From assembly GCA_027044845.1 (NCBI GenBank), contig JALUBM010000127.1, positions 3,213-29,054 on the forward strand: DNA of 25,842 nucleotides, in the 5' to 3' direction. The translations under genes were made by a program, and so were the position numbers. Shown here piece by piece: positions 1-7,127 of this stretch (within the stretch, counting starts at the first letter, position 1; the number at the start of each line of letters is the position of its first letter). The notes under the pieces were generated by a model. It was not told where the DNA came from. It ran no database searches and saw only the letters and a program-made list of their open reading frames with translations. The stretch comes from Sulfurimonas sp. GTDB lineage: Bacteria > Campylobacterota > Campylobacteria > Campylobacterales > Sulfurimonadaceae.

Positions 1-349
1 GGCGCACTTCCGACTTTCACGAAGTCTTACATTATTCTGTGAAACAAAAAGAAAAAAAAGAAAAAAAAGGGGGAGTGGGGGAAAAAGGCAACGCATGGAC
101 GAGCGATGAGAAGAGTGAGAAAGCGCAAAATGTCAAATAAGGTTATGGTGCGGTCTAGTGGTGGGGTTAAGTGGAACATTGACAAGTTGTATATATTATA
201 TAATATAATGATATATATTTTGGGTACTTTTTTAAAGCTTTACTTAGGATGTTTGTTGTAAACTATCTATAGTATGCAAAAGCAAAAAAATAGCATTAAA
301 TTGAAACAACTTATTAGAATTTTATAAAGAAGATAGGGTTACAATATGA
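1..349. other. Left-edge non-coding stretch with purine tract and possible end of an upstream gene
   Basis: No complete gene is visible. Positions 41-90 form an almost pure A/G run on the plus strand, and G-rich sequence continues to about 180, unlike the AT-rich remainder. The frame from position 3 is open for 45 codons to a TAA at 138-140 and gives a Lys/Glu-rich tail. This could be the end of a gene outside the window, but T-poor DNA has few stop codons, so the open frame is weak evidence. From 185 the DNA becomes very AT-rich and holds a promoter candidate for the gene at 350. Confidence 0.3.
179..209 (+). promoter_or_regulatory. Candidate sigma-70 promoter for the EAL gene
   Basis: A perfect TTGACA at 179-184 is followed by overlapping -10 candidates: TAATAT at 201-206 (spacing 16) and TATAAT at 204-209 (spacing 19). 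The leader to the ATG at 350 would be about 135 nt. Box matches are seen; function is inferred. Confidence 0.45.
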
Positions 350-1138
350 ATGCAAAAAAGGATTAGATTGAAAAGTCATAGACAACTAGACAAAGGGATG
401 TTTCACAAGGCTATATCAGAAAATAAGCTAACGATGAAATATCAGCCAATAGTTAGAGGCGATAACCTAGAAATATTCAAATACGAAGCTCTTCTAAGGC
501 TTCACAATAATCAAGGAGGGTTTGATTCTCCACAGCACCTTCTTGAGTCAATCTCCACGGACGAAGACCGACTCGCACTACTATTATTTGTTACTACCGA
601 AGTAATAAAAGCACTTTCAAATCTTGATAACAAAACAAAGATAGCAATGAATTTATCCTATTATGATATTGAATCGGAATATATAGGAAATCTTTTAAAT
701 CTCCTCAAAAAAAATACCAAAGAAGTAAATGAGCAATTGGTAATTGAAATTATAGAAACCTCTAAAATTACAAAGCCTCAAAAAGTGCAAGATATATGTA
801 AAGAGATAACACAAATGGGAATAGAGTTGTCTCTTGATGATTTTGGTATAGAAAACTCAAACTTGTTTGCTCTCTCTCATGTTGATTTTTCATTTCTTAA
901 AATAGATGGACACTTTATAAAACGTATAAAAGAGAAGAAAATATTTTTTATAATCAGGAACACAATTCGTCTCTGTAAAGAGTTGAATATAAAAATTGTT
1001 GCCGAGCACATAGAAGATATTGAAACACTTGAAGAGTTACGAGAGTTGGGGGTTGATTTATTTCAAGGGTTCTTCCTCTGTGTACCAAAACAAGAAAAAC
1101 ATTTACCAATATCTCTTAATAAGCTTTGCCAACAATAA
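350..1138 (+). CDS. Standalone EAL-domain cyclic-di-GMP phosphodiesterase
   Basis: The 262-residue product is essentially one EAL domain; this family hydrolyses cyclic di-GMP to linear pGpG using two metal ions. The expected catalytic residues are all visible: E46 in the signature (KYEALLR), N101, E133, the D163-D164 pair (SLDDFG), K184 (LKIDG), E219 (VAEH) and Q239 (LFQG). An active enzyme is therefore likely. There is no GGDEF, PAS, receiver or membrane segment, so it is a minimal cytoplasmic protein whose input signal is not encoded with it. The ATG at 350 overlaps an out-of-frame ATG at 346 that opens only a six-codon ORF; GGG at about 337-339 can serve as ribosome-binding site. The gene stands alone, followed by a hairpin near 1246. 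EAL genes are unusual beside phage-type repressors; cargo or a chromosomal neighbour are both possible. Confidence 0.93.
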   Translation: MQKRIRLKSHRQLDKGMFHKAISENKLTMKYQPIVRGDNLEIFKYEALLRLHNNQGGFDSPQHLLESISTDEDRLALLLFVTTEVIKALSNLDNKTKIAMNLSYYDIESEYIGNLLNLLKKNTKEVNEQLVIEIIETSKITKPQKVQDICKEITQMGIELSLDDFGIENSNLFALSHVDFSFLKIDGHFIKRIKEKKIFFIIRNTIRLCKELNIKIVAEHIEDIETLEELRELGVDLFQGFFLCVPKQEKHLPISLNKLCQQ

Positions 1139-1192
1139 GTAAATATCTCGTTTAAGTTAAGAGAGAAAAAAAGATGATATAATTCACATTAA

Positions 1193-1313
1193 GATAACCA
1201 GAAAAGACATGATAGTGATTTCTTAATCTCCTAGAATGTCACAATACGGCTTTTGTCGTTTTTTAACACTAATCCTTTTTTTGCTTTTTTTACTGTTAAA
1301 TTTTCTGGTTATC
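1193..1313. repeat. 13-bp inverted repeat, arms 95 bp apart, with a third copy beyond the repressor gene
   Basis: GATAACCAGAAAA at 1193-1205 is the exact reverse complement of TTTTCTGGTTATC at 1301-1313. An 11-bp copy, TTCTGGTTATC, recurs at 2145-2155, so the repressor gene at 1434-2027 has copies on both sides. The 1193 copy (read on the minus strand) and the 2145 copy both continue with TT after the core. Spaced repeated sites around a repressor gene suggest operators, but recombinase arm-binding sites are an alternative. Confidence 0.5.
1246..1264 (+). terminator. Weak intrinsic terminator after the EAL gene
   Basis: ACGGC (1246-1250) pairs with GTCGT (1255-1259, one G-U pair) across a TTTT loop, and six T residues run from 1259 to 1264. 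The stem is only five pairs, so termination is uncertain. It lies about 105 nt after the EAL stop codon and inside the 1193-1313 inverted repeat. Confidence 0.35.
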
Positions 1314-1385
1314 GCCTCGTACACTAATCCCATAAAGAATTTCTATTTACTTGTCATTTTGCAATATTTTTAGTTTTATTTTTTT

Positions 1386-1406
1386 CTAGGCGTTATACTT
1401 TCCTAG
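1386..1406 (+). promoter_or_regulatory. -10 box inside an inverted repeat: promoter/operator of the repressor gene
   Basis: CTAGG (1386-1390) and CCTAG (1402-1406) flank a -10-like TATACT at 1394-1399, about 35 nt before the ATG at 1434. No convincing -35 box is seen, only T-rich DNA. A short dyad around the -10 box fits autoregulation by the downstream repressor; this is inferred from position. Confidence 0.4.
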
Positions 1407-1433
1407 CAAAAAAACAATAAAAGGATTATATCG

Positions 1434-2027
1434 ATGCAATCAATCGAGGAGTTAAATAAAAAAATGGCAAAAGTGTCAAAAATATTAGAGCTTGAGACAA
1501 GTGTACTTAATTCACTCTCATCAAGAGAGAAAGAAAGATGTGTTGCTAAAAAGTTTGGGATAAATATCACAAAATACAGAGAGTTAAAAAGAAGTGATAC
1601 GATTCCAGAGGAATTGTTTAATAAGTACAGTCCAGAAGCTACGCAAGCCAAAGAAAATCACAAAGAAAACATAAATATTGTCATAGATGAAGAGACACGA
1701 TTAGCTATAGGGATAGAGACAGAGAAGCTAGGAGACATTGTTACAATAAGTATAAGCGGAACAGACATGTCTCCGACAATAAAAGACAAAGCCATTGTTT
1801 TTGTTGATAAAAAAAATACTGAGCTATTAGATGCAGGAATATATGTGATTAAAAGCAATGAATTAGGAGATAGTAACGAAGTATTTATTAGAAGACTCAT
1901 TCTTCAACCAAACGGTGAGGTTGATATTATCTGCGACAATGATGTGTTAAAAAAGTATAGTCACAAAACCAAACTCAGTGAAATAGAAATAATTGGAAAA
2001 GTAGTGGGAGCAATAACAAAAGTATAA
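1434..2027 (+). CDS. CI-like HTH repressor with an S24 (LexA-like) domain lacking the catalytic dyad
   Basis: Residues 12-66 resemble a phage CI-type helix-turn-helix domain (VAKKFGINITKYREL, then TIPEEL). Residues 85-197 follow the LexA/S24 fold. In active S24 proteins a serine sits in a G-D-S-M-x-P motif and a lysine in V-K-R-L. Here the motif is SGTDMSPT, which puts D111 where the serine belongs, and the second motif reads FIRRL, with R153 in place of the lysine. I therefore infer a repressor that cannot cleave itself and would not be induced by the RecA/SOS route, although S113 lies nearby and the alignment is by eye. The start has a good ribosome-binding site (AAAAGGATTA, 1421-1430). It probably controls element genes and itself, given the dyad over its -10 box and the repeats around it. 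Confidence 0.85.
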   Translation: MQSIEELNKKMAKVSKILELETSVLNSLSSREKERCVAKKFGINITKYRELKRSDTIPEELFNKYSPEATQAKENHKENINIVIDEETRLAIGIETEKLGDIVTISISGTDMSPTIKDKAIVFVDKKNTELLDAGIYVIKSNELGDSNEVFIRRLILQPNGEVDIICDNDVLKKYSHKTKLSEIEIIGKVVGAITKV

Positions 2028-2560
2028 AATAATCTATCATTAAAGTATAAAGATATAAACTTTAAAAGTTGTATAGTTATAAAGTTATATTTAAGCAAAC
2101 AGAGGCTATACTTTTACTGTTGACAAGGAAAGTGAAGATATTCGTTCTGGTTATCTTGCATGTCCCTTTAAATATAAGTTCTATTTTTCATAAAACTTTA
2201 CTTCCTTGTATCGACAATTTTAAACAACTTAGCAAAGATGTTAGAAAGGCTACTCTAACTTTTTTGTGATTATGTTCTTCCTTTATGAGATTACAAAAAT
2301 CCTTAGAATTCTCAACCTTTTCTTTGGTTTTTTGTGCAATCCAGCAATTATAATCCTTTCTTAATCTTTAATTACAATGTCAGCGCAAACATTAGATAGT
2401 GCCAGAAAAACTAGCAAGTTTTTAACAGTAAAAGGCATATCACCATTAAGATATAGTTGTAAAAAGCTTACAAAAGGGTGTAGAGAGAAAAATGGAAGGT
2501 GGAAAGAGCATAAGGACTGTGGATTAGGGGAGGGGGGATTATCCCATTAGACGTGTATTA
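2028..2560. other. Intergenic region between the repressor and the first integrase
   Basis: No well-supported gene. A 66-codon plus-strand frame at 2069-2269 lacks a ribosome-binding site and looks non-coding. A 57-codon frame at 2377-2550 (begins MSAQTLDSARK, has three Cys and a basic middle) has plausible composition but no Shine-Dalgarno sequence. TTCTGGTTATC lies at 2145-2155. The stretch 2500-2545 is unusually G-rich and ends in the palindrome GGGATTATCCC at 2535-2545, just beyond the 3' end of the integrase gene, a place where an attachment site or terminator could lie. Confidence 0.3.
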
Positions 2561-3676
2561 TTAGTCAATATCCATTACAGCGGTATGTTTTAGGTAATAA
2601 CGCTCTAGGACATTTATTGAGTTTCCTAAGATTTTGCTGGCTTTTGCTATATCCATCTTTTCTGAGATAACTTTCCGAGTTGCGAACCCCCTACGAAATG
2701 TGTGTAAGCCTGTTTTGTCTATCTCTTTTTTTTTCATGACAAAATTTGCAAATTTTCTAATACTATCTGGATGATATGGTTTATTGATAACATTACCGTC
2801 TTTATCATAAATTGAAGAAATATAATAGTCGTTGCTAGGCAATCTATTTTTTAAGTAGTTGATGTGGAATTCAATATGTTCTGCCTCTACTGCGACCTCA
2901 CGAATTTTCCCTCCCTTCCCGTGCATAATACGAACAACATAATACGATTTTTTTCCGTACTCTTTATGATATGAAATATCTTTGAGTTTTATATCTACAA
3001 CCTCTTCACTTCTTGCTCCTGTTAGGAGATATAAAAGAATCAGGAGTGCATTTCTGACAGCTTCCTCCTCGGTTCCTTTATCATACGTTTTGTGCCACTC
3101 CTGTATAAAATCAACAAGAGAATCATATTCGTCTGTAGTGAGATAAGGTGTGTATTTTTCCGTCTTTTTGATGGTTGTGAATTTATGGAAGTATTGTACA
3201 TAGTCAACATCATCAGAATTACTTTCGCTGATGAATTTTAAAAACATTTTTAATACTGTCAGTCTATGAGACAGTGAATTCTCAAACTCTGGTAAAATTT
3301 CAAATAAAGCATCATTTTTTCCAAGATGCTTTTTGCTTGATTGCTTAATCACTCTTCTGTAATTTTTAAGTTTGATTTCATCAGTTATTTTGGATTTTTC
3401 TTGATTGAGTTTTAATTGAGCCAAATGACTTTGATAATCTATTAAAAACCTATTAACAAACCTTGCACCTATGTTGTGCATAGTATTGTCTTTAGCATGC
3501 TTCTCTACAAACATATGAAAGCTCTCTAGTGCATCCTCATAACTTTTTTTTGTTTTTTTAGATACCCTATCGGCACTTTTCTGCTCTATAAACAGATTTA
3601 TCCAACCTCTTATATCATCATCAAAGCCACCACTAGATAGTTCTCCCTTGTCCTCATCATCAGTAAACACAGCCAT
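2561..3676 (-). CDS. Tyrosine recombinase/integrase, first copy
   Basis: A 371-residue site-specific recombinase. The N-terminal region (about 20-150) is the SAM-like DNA-binding part; the C-terminal half carries the catalytic set: R222 (TGARSEE), K254 (HGKGGK), H325 and R328 (LHTFRRG) and, by spacing, the nucleophile Y361. The position normally held by His or Trp two residues after the conserved Leu-Gly is N352 (LGNSIN), a substitution that might reduce activity. The family breaks and rejoins DNA through a 3'-phosphotyrosine. The gene follows the dUTPase gene by 12 nt with AAGAGG upstream of the ATG, so it is probably last in an operon. It may integrate or resolve the element, or be one of a diverged pair with the 446-residue recombinase at 21582. 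Confidence 0.9.
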   Translation of the reverse strand: MAVFTDDEDKGELSSGGFDDDIRGWINLFIEQKSADRVSKKTKKSYEDALESFHMFVEKHAKDNTMHNIGARFVNRFLIDYQSHLAQLKLNQEKSKITDEIKLKNYRRVIKQSSKKHLGKNDALFEILPEFENSLSHRLTVLKMFLKFISESNSDDVDYVQYFHKFTTIKKTEKYTPYLTTDEYDSLVDFIQEWHKTYDKGTEEEAVRNALLILLYLLTGARSEEVVDIKLKDISYHKEYGKKSYYVVRIMHGKGGKIREVAVEAEHIEFHINYLKNRLPSNDYYISSIYDKDGNVINKPYHPDSIRKFANFVMKKKEIDKTGLHTFRRGFATRKVISEKMDIAKASKILGNSINVLERYYLKHTAVMDID

Positions 3677-3688
3677 TATCTACGCCTC

Positions 3689-4345
3689 TTACGCTTTTTT
3701 ATACTCAAGTTTTAAATAATCATATAGCTCTTGATATGTGGTATTTGGATTCTCTGCCGTATAGCGTTGCATGAATACATTATCTTCTTTTCTTCCACTC
3801 CACAGCTTCTTATATGTACCATCTTTATAACCATTGTCCTGTCTGAACTGATTGAGGCAATTTTTGCCAATATAAAGTAGGTAAACATCATTGAAGTCGA
3901 AATTTGGAATTGCCTCTACAACATCTAAAAATTCATAGATTGGAGTTTTCCCATTAATGGCACTTTTGGCAAGCTCTTCAAGAAGCAATATAATCTCTTC
4001 ATTGCTTGCAACACCATCTCTTTTTGGTTTATCTTCATAAGCGAACATGAATTTATTGATTGCATCTTCAACGCTTCTTTTGGATTCTATCACATCCGAA
4101 GCAAGAAAATGAAAAACGTCAACTACCTCAACAAAGAGATTATCAAAATCTGGTTCAATGTAAATGTCTTTCCAATGTTTCCACGCAGGGAAACTATCAA
4201 TAGCTTCACAAGCTTCCATATAAATACATCTTTTCCATAAAATTTTTCTATTCTCTTTAGTGATACCATTAATCCAATTTTTACCATTTGTGTTCATATT
4301 CAACTTGTTTTGTAGCTCAAATATCTCTTTGATTTTATTTCGCAT
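3689..4345 (-). CDS. dut: All-alpha dimeric dUTPase
   Basis: A 218-residue enzyme of the all-alpha NTP pyrophosphohydrolase superfamily, the class that includes Campylobacter dUTPase, unrelated to the trimeric beta form. It converts dUTP (and dUDP in this class) to dUMP, keeping uracil out of DNA. Visible metal-binding motifs are E44-x-x-E47 (YMEACEAID) and E73-x-x-D76 (VEVVDVFHF). The family-typical IDSF...WKHWKD stretch (about 49-60) and the later YIGKN...FRQDNGYKDG region are also present. The start has AAAAAAAGGATT just upstream. It lies between a small membrane protein gene and the integrase on one strand. A mobile element carrying its own dUTPase commonly protects its replication; the host may have another. 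Confidence 0.95.
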   Translation of the reverse strand: MRNKIKEIFELQNKLNMNTNGKNWINGITKENRKILWKRCIYMEACEAIDSFPAWKHWKDIYIEPDFDNLFVEVVDVFHFLASDVIESKRSVEDAINKFMFAYEDKPKRDGVASNEEIILLLEELAKSAINGKTPIYEFLDVVEAIPNFDFNDVYLLYIGKNCLNQFRQDNGYKDGTYKKLWSGRKEDNVFMQRYTAENPNTTYQELYDYLKLEYKKA

Positions 4346-4391
4346 TTTTTTAATCCTTTTTTTGTTAATATTATCTCGATAATAGATTTTT

Positions 4392-4410
4392 GAATAATGT
4401 TAAATTATTC
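4392..4410. promoter_or_regulatory. Inverted repeat upstream of dut, similar to the one at 10233
   Basis: GAATAAT (4392-4398) and ATTATTC (4404-4410) are perfect arms around GTTAA. The site lies in the 71-bp gap before the dUTPase gene. Its 13-base core, TAATGTTAAATTA, differs by one base from TAATGTAAAATTA in the promoter dyad at 10233-10249. A shared operator for two operons is plausible. Confidence 0.4.
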
Positions 4411-4416
4411 GTTTGC

Positions 4417-4653
4417 TTATCTTTTTTTTAAGCAGGGAACAAGTTTATCCTCCTTTGTTCTTTTGTAAAAATTACCATTGACAATCACAAGACCATCTAG
4501 GCATTTTTCTCTATACATCTTATTTTGATGTTTAATTTTTTTATGTATTTTTGAGTCACCAGCGACAATACCTATAGACATTAGCCCTGCAAAAATAATT
4601 ATGCCGAATAAAATGGAAATCATTACCTTGTCGTTAAAAATATTTTTTCTCAT
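4417..4653 (-). CDS. Small single-pass membrane protein
   Basis: The 78-residue product has a short basic N-terminus, one hydrophobic helix (about residues 10-31) and a Lys-rich hydrophilic remainder with two cysteines (C51 and C74) that could form a disulfide if exported. No family was recognised. The start lies 1 nt after the stop of the small ORF at 4655-4816, so it probably belongs to the same minus-strand operon as the dUTPase and integrase. Small membrane proteins of this kind occur as phage or plasmid inner-membrane factors, but nothing here identifies a role. Confidence 0.6.
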   Translation of the reverse strand: MRKNIFNDKVMISILFGIIIFAGLMSIGIVAGDSKIHKKIKHQNKMYREKCLDGLVIVNGNFYKRTKEDKLVPCLKKR

Positions 4654-4654
4654 A

Positions 4655-4816
4655 TTACTTAAACACCTTTTGAAATACTATTGTTTTTATATTAAATTTT
4701 TTATTTCTGTGTTTAATAGCAAGTTTTAACGCCTCTATATCATCTTTTGTATCAACACAACACATTTTCTTTTGAGAGAGAAGCTTCTTATATCTAAATA
4801 CTTTTTTTTGGAACAT
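4655..4816 (-). CDS. Small 53-residue basic protein overlapping the preceding gene
   Basis: A frame from ATG at 4816 to TAA at 4655-4657 overlaps the last 23 nt of the 152-residue gene and ends 1 nt before the start of the membrane-protein gene. It fills an otherwise empty 140-bp gap in a tightly packed operon. AGGAG lies 12 nt upstream of the ATG. An internal ATG at 4765 would give 36 residues. The product is Lys-rich with a Cys-Cys pair. No homology recognised; tight fit to both neighbours is the main argument. Confidence 0.45.
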   Translation of the reverse strand: MFQKKVFRYKKLLSQKKMCCVDTKDDIEALKLAIKHRNKKFNIKTIVFQKVFK

Positions 4817-5252
4817 CTTCGTGATTAACTCCTAAAGGTGGAACAATATTTAAGTTTTGCAATAGTTCAACAAATCTACCAATTCCCTTGAGTTCAACGA
4901 CAACATTGTGAGAAAGTTCAAAAAGTTGCATATCCATATCCTCCATTTTTATAAAAAAATTTTTAGGAGTAGGGGAGAGTAATAATTGCGAAAGTTCCAA
5001 ATCAAGTCCATCTATATTTTTCAAGCAAAAAGCTATTCTTTCAGAAATATTTTCTATTTCTTGAGGAATAATGTTTTTTAATTCAATACCGATTTCATAC
5101 CTCTCCTGCAATGAGACCTTGTGCTTCCTTACTTCATTCTCTGTATAATCTCCACAAATTTTATCTTCTAAAAAATCATCCATTACAAGCCTATCTTTAG
5201 AGTAGTTTTTTAAAAACTCTACACTAAGCTCAACAGCTTTTGAATTTGCCAT
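4794..5252 (-). CDS. Uncharacterised helical protein
   Basis: A 152-residue, mostly helical, acidic protein that I cannot place in a family. Several amphipathic heptad-like stretches (about 55-85 and 100-135) suggest helix packing or oligomerisation. The start is well supported by AAAAAAGGATT just upstream. It lies 13 nt after the 231-residue gene and its 3' end overlaps the small ORF at 4655-4816, so it is the second gene of the operon driven from 5991-6020. The position in an operon with dUTPase and integrase suggests a function tied to the element rather than the host. Confidence 0.65.
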   Translation of the reverse strand: MANSKAVELSVEFLKNYSKDRLVMDDFLEDKICGDYTENEVRKHKVSLQERYEIGIELKNIIPQEIENISERIAFCLKNIDGLDLELSQLLLSPTPKNFFIKMEDMDMQLFELSHNVVVELKGIGRFVELLQNLNIVPPLGVNHEDVPKKSI

Positions 5253-5265
5253 TTTTAATCCTTTT

Positions 5266-5961
5266 TTACTTTTTTGCTTTTTGAAAATTGTTTAATACTT
5301 TTGTGTAAGTATAGTTATTGTTGCATATTCTAAAATATGCCATATAAAACTCTTCTATATTTAATATTGTTTTTCGATTCATCCAATTGAATATCTTAGA
5401 TTCTTTTTCTACTTTACCAAAAGAGGAGATATTATTCACAGATTGAATCATCAGAGAAACGAAACCAATAAGACACGGCTCTATTTTTAAATTATCTTTG
5501 AGAATAGGTATAGCAGTACATTGAAAATTATCTCTATTTGAATATGCGTGTTTAATGATACCCTGCAATCTAACTTTATTGACATAGTTTTCAACCATCA
5601 CACTAAAGAAATCTTCTTCAACTTTTTCAATATGCTTTATAAAATCTTTTCTTGACGTATTGCATAAACACCACCCTAAGTTGTGGAGTATTAAATCGTG
5701 GGCATACCCTAATGAAAATTCCTGTGTATTGCTAATAAATGCACAACCTCCATTGTCGTTAGAAGAAACAATATTTTTAAGGTCTTTTTCTGAAATGGAA
5801 TTTGCATGACATAATGAGCCAAGCTGAAGAATATCCAAATATCTACTATCTCTTCTTTTAGTAGCCCTAAGAGCTGATTCAGATTTATTAAGGTATTTTG
5901 CAAGTTTTGTAATTTGTAGTTTTCCTTTATTTTTACCCGTTATATTGTTAAAATGTATCAA
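5266..5961 (-). CDS. Uncharacterised protein with a possible N-terminal helix-turn-helix
   Basis: A 231-residue protein, first in the operon downstream of a consensus promoter. The start codon is TTG at 5961, chosen because AAGGA lies 5 nt before it. Residues 15-45 (ITKLAKYLNKSESALRATKR) have the spacing and polarity of a helix-turn-helix followed by basic residues. The rest, with scattered cysteines (such as WCLCN near 100), matched nothing I know. A DNA-binding regulator or replication accessory protein is possible but only inferred. Confidence 0.6.
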   Translation of the reverse strand: MIHFNNITGKNKGKLQITKLAKYLNKSESALRATKRRDSRYLDILQLGSLCHANSISEKDLKNIVSSNDNGGCAFISNTQEFSLGYAHDLILHNLGWCLCNTSRKDFIKHIEKVEEDFFSVMVENYVNKVRLQGIIKHAYSNRDNFQCTAIPILKDNLKIEPCLIGFVSLMIQSVNNISSFGKVEKESKIFNWMNRKTILNIEEFYMAYFRICNNNYTYTKVLNNFQKAKK

Positions 5962-5990
5962 AATATTCCTTATATAATCTTGTATATCGT

Positions 5991-6020
5991 ATTATATAGC
6001 GATTTATGTAAATATGTCAA
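5991..6020 (-). promoter_or_regulatory. Perfect-consensus sigma-70 promoter of the 5961-to-2561 operon
   Basis: Read on the minus strand, TTGACA (6015-6020) and TATAAT (5991-5996) are 18 bp apart, both perfect matches. The -10 box lies 29 nt before the TTG start at 5961. A small ATCG/CGAT dyad (5986-5989, 6000-6003) brackets the -10 box. Expected to be strong unless repressed. Confidence 0.7.
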
Positions 6021-6081
6021 GAAGATATTGATATTTTTAAAATATTATTAAAATATGCATATCCGAATAAGTAAAAGAAGG

Positions 6082-6110
6082 CGAGCACCACTTTTTTATA
6101 GTGAGACTCG
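6082..6110 (-). terminator. Hairpin at the 3' end of the PIN-domain gene
   Basis: CGAG (6082-6085) pairs with CTCG (6107-6110) and an inner CACT with AGTG, separated by a small internal loop. The hairpin overlaps the stop codon of the minus-strand gene ending at 6096. On the minus strand it is followed by a pyrimidine-rich run, on the plus strand by TTTT, so it may act both ways. Confidence 0.4.
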
Positions 6111-7127
6111 TTTTGGGGGCTTGTTGGTTATGTAAAAGCTGTTATAGATAGTTTCATCTTTAAACTCTATAAATCTAAAATCACCATCATCTCTGCTTAC
6201 TGAAAAAACCTTTATGTCTTTTATTCCTCGTATTGGTTGTTCATGTTTTAGGCGAAGAATACTTCCTGCGAGGTTTCCATCTTTTCTCTGAGAATTATCG
6301 TTTGTAATTAAACAAAGATTATATTTTGTTCTATAGTTAGTAAAGCAGGATATAAGTTCCTCATCCGCAAATTTTCGATTAGAGGCGTTTGTTTCAGGAA
6401 TGACATACAAATCATCCTTAGAGAGTACATTTAGAATAAAACGAGCTGACTTTGCTTGTTTATAAGAAGAGGGGTTTTCATTTCCTTTTGTTTTTAGTAA
6501 TTTGTTTATTTCATGCTCAACAGAGTCAACAACATATAGCTTTTGGTCATATTTTTTCAAGTATGGTATGACTTCATTATTAAGTGCATTTAGCATGTTA
6601 TATTGCATTAAACTACTCGTATCAACAAATATTAAGTATTTTTCTTTTATATAATCGACTATTGAAAAACTATTAGACCTTACAGGTGTTGTTTTTGATA
6701 TCTGTCTTGAATGAAAAAAATTATTCTTTGGTCTTGGAAGATTACAGGCTATTGTCTTTTTGTTTACAGATTTTCCCTTAATAGTATTTATAATTTGCTC
6801 GGCTTCAAGAGTGCCCATATAGCTATATCTGTTTTTTACAGATGTTTCACCTTGTCTTCTTGCTTCTTCAATTATATCTTCTTCGTCAATGTTGTATTTA
6901 GTTGAAATATCTTTTACTCTTATGATTTTGTAGATGGAAAGGGCGCTTCTATTTTTGCTATTATAGTTTTTGTCTTCGTAAAATCGCACTTCATCGTATC
7001 TTTCTAAATTTAAAATATCTTTTTCAAATCTGAAATCGCCAAACTTAAAAGAGTATTCATCATTTGTTGTATTTTGGATAAATCCATATCTTTTGTCTTT
7101 GAAAATTTTTGTAACTTTACCTATCAT
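6096..7127 (-). CDS. OB/cold-shock-like domain fused to a PIN-domain nuclease
   Basis: A 343-residue fusion. Residues 1-70 resemble a cold-shock/OB fold (GKVTKIFKDKRYGFIQ), a nucleic-acid-binding module. Residues 164-315 are a PIN domain, a metal-dependent RNase fold. Its acidic residues are visible: D169 (FVDTSS), E204 or E206 (SVEHEIN), D255/E256 (FADEEL) and D277 (ITNDN). A helical linker (70-150) joins them. I infer an RNase guided by an RNA-binding domain, acting in the cytoplasm on phage, plasmid or host transcripts. No antitoxin gene sits beside it, which argues against a simple VapBC pair. It has its own 5' leader with a GAAA-capped hairpin (7172-7185, minus strand), a possible self-target. 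The start has GGGAG close upstream. Confidence 0.8.
   Translation of the reverse strand: MIGKVTKIFKDKRYGFIQNTTNDEYSFKFGDFRFEKDILNLERYDEVRFYEDKNYNSKNRSALSIYKIIRVKDISTKYNIDEEDIIEEARRQGETSVKNRYSYMGTLEAEQIINTIKGKSVNKKTIACNLPRPKNNFFHSRQISKTTPVRSNSFSIVDYIKEKYLIFVDTSSLMQYNMLNALNNEVIPYLKKYDQKLYVVDSVEHEINKLLKTKGNENPSSYKQAKSARFILNVLSKDDLYVIPETNASNRKFADEELISCFTNYRTKYNLCLITNDNSQRKDGNLAGSILRLKHEQPIRGIKDIKVFSVSRDDGDFRFIEFKDETIYNSFYITNKPPKRVSL

Noticed and set aside
2069..2269. 66-codon plus-strand frame after the repressor gene
   Set aside because: No ribosome-binding site, low-complexity hydrophobic composition, no resemblance to a protein family.
5428..5436. TTATTCACA, a DnaA-box-like word
   Set aside because: Single copy inside a coding region; no cluster of boxes.
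6096..7127. VapC-type toxin of a toxin-antitoxin pair
   Set aside because: Much longer than VapC, fused to an OB-like domain, and no small antitoxin gene lies next to it.
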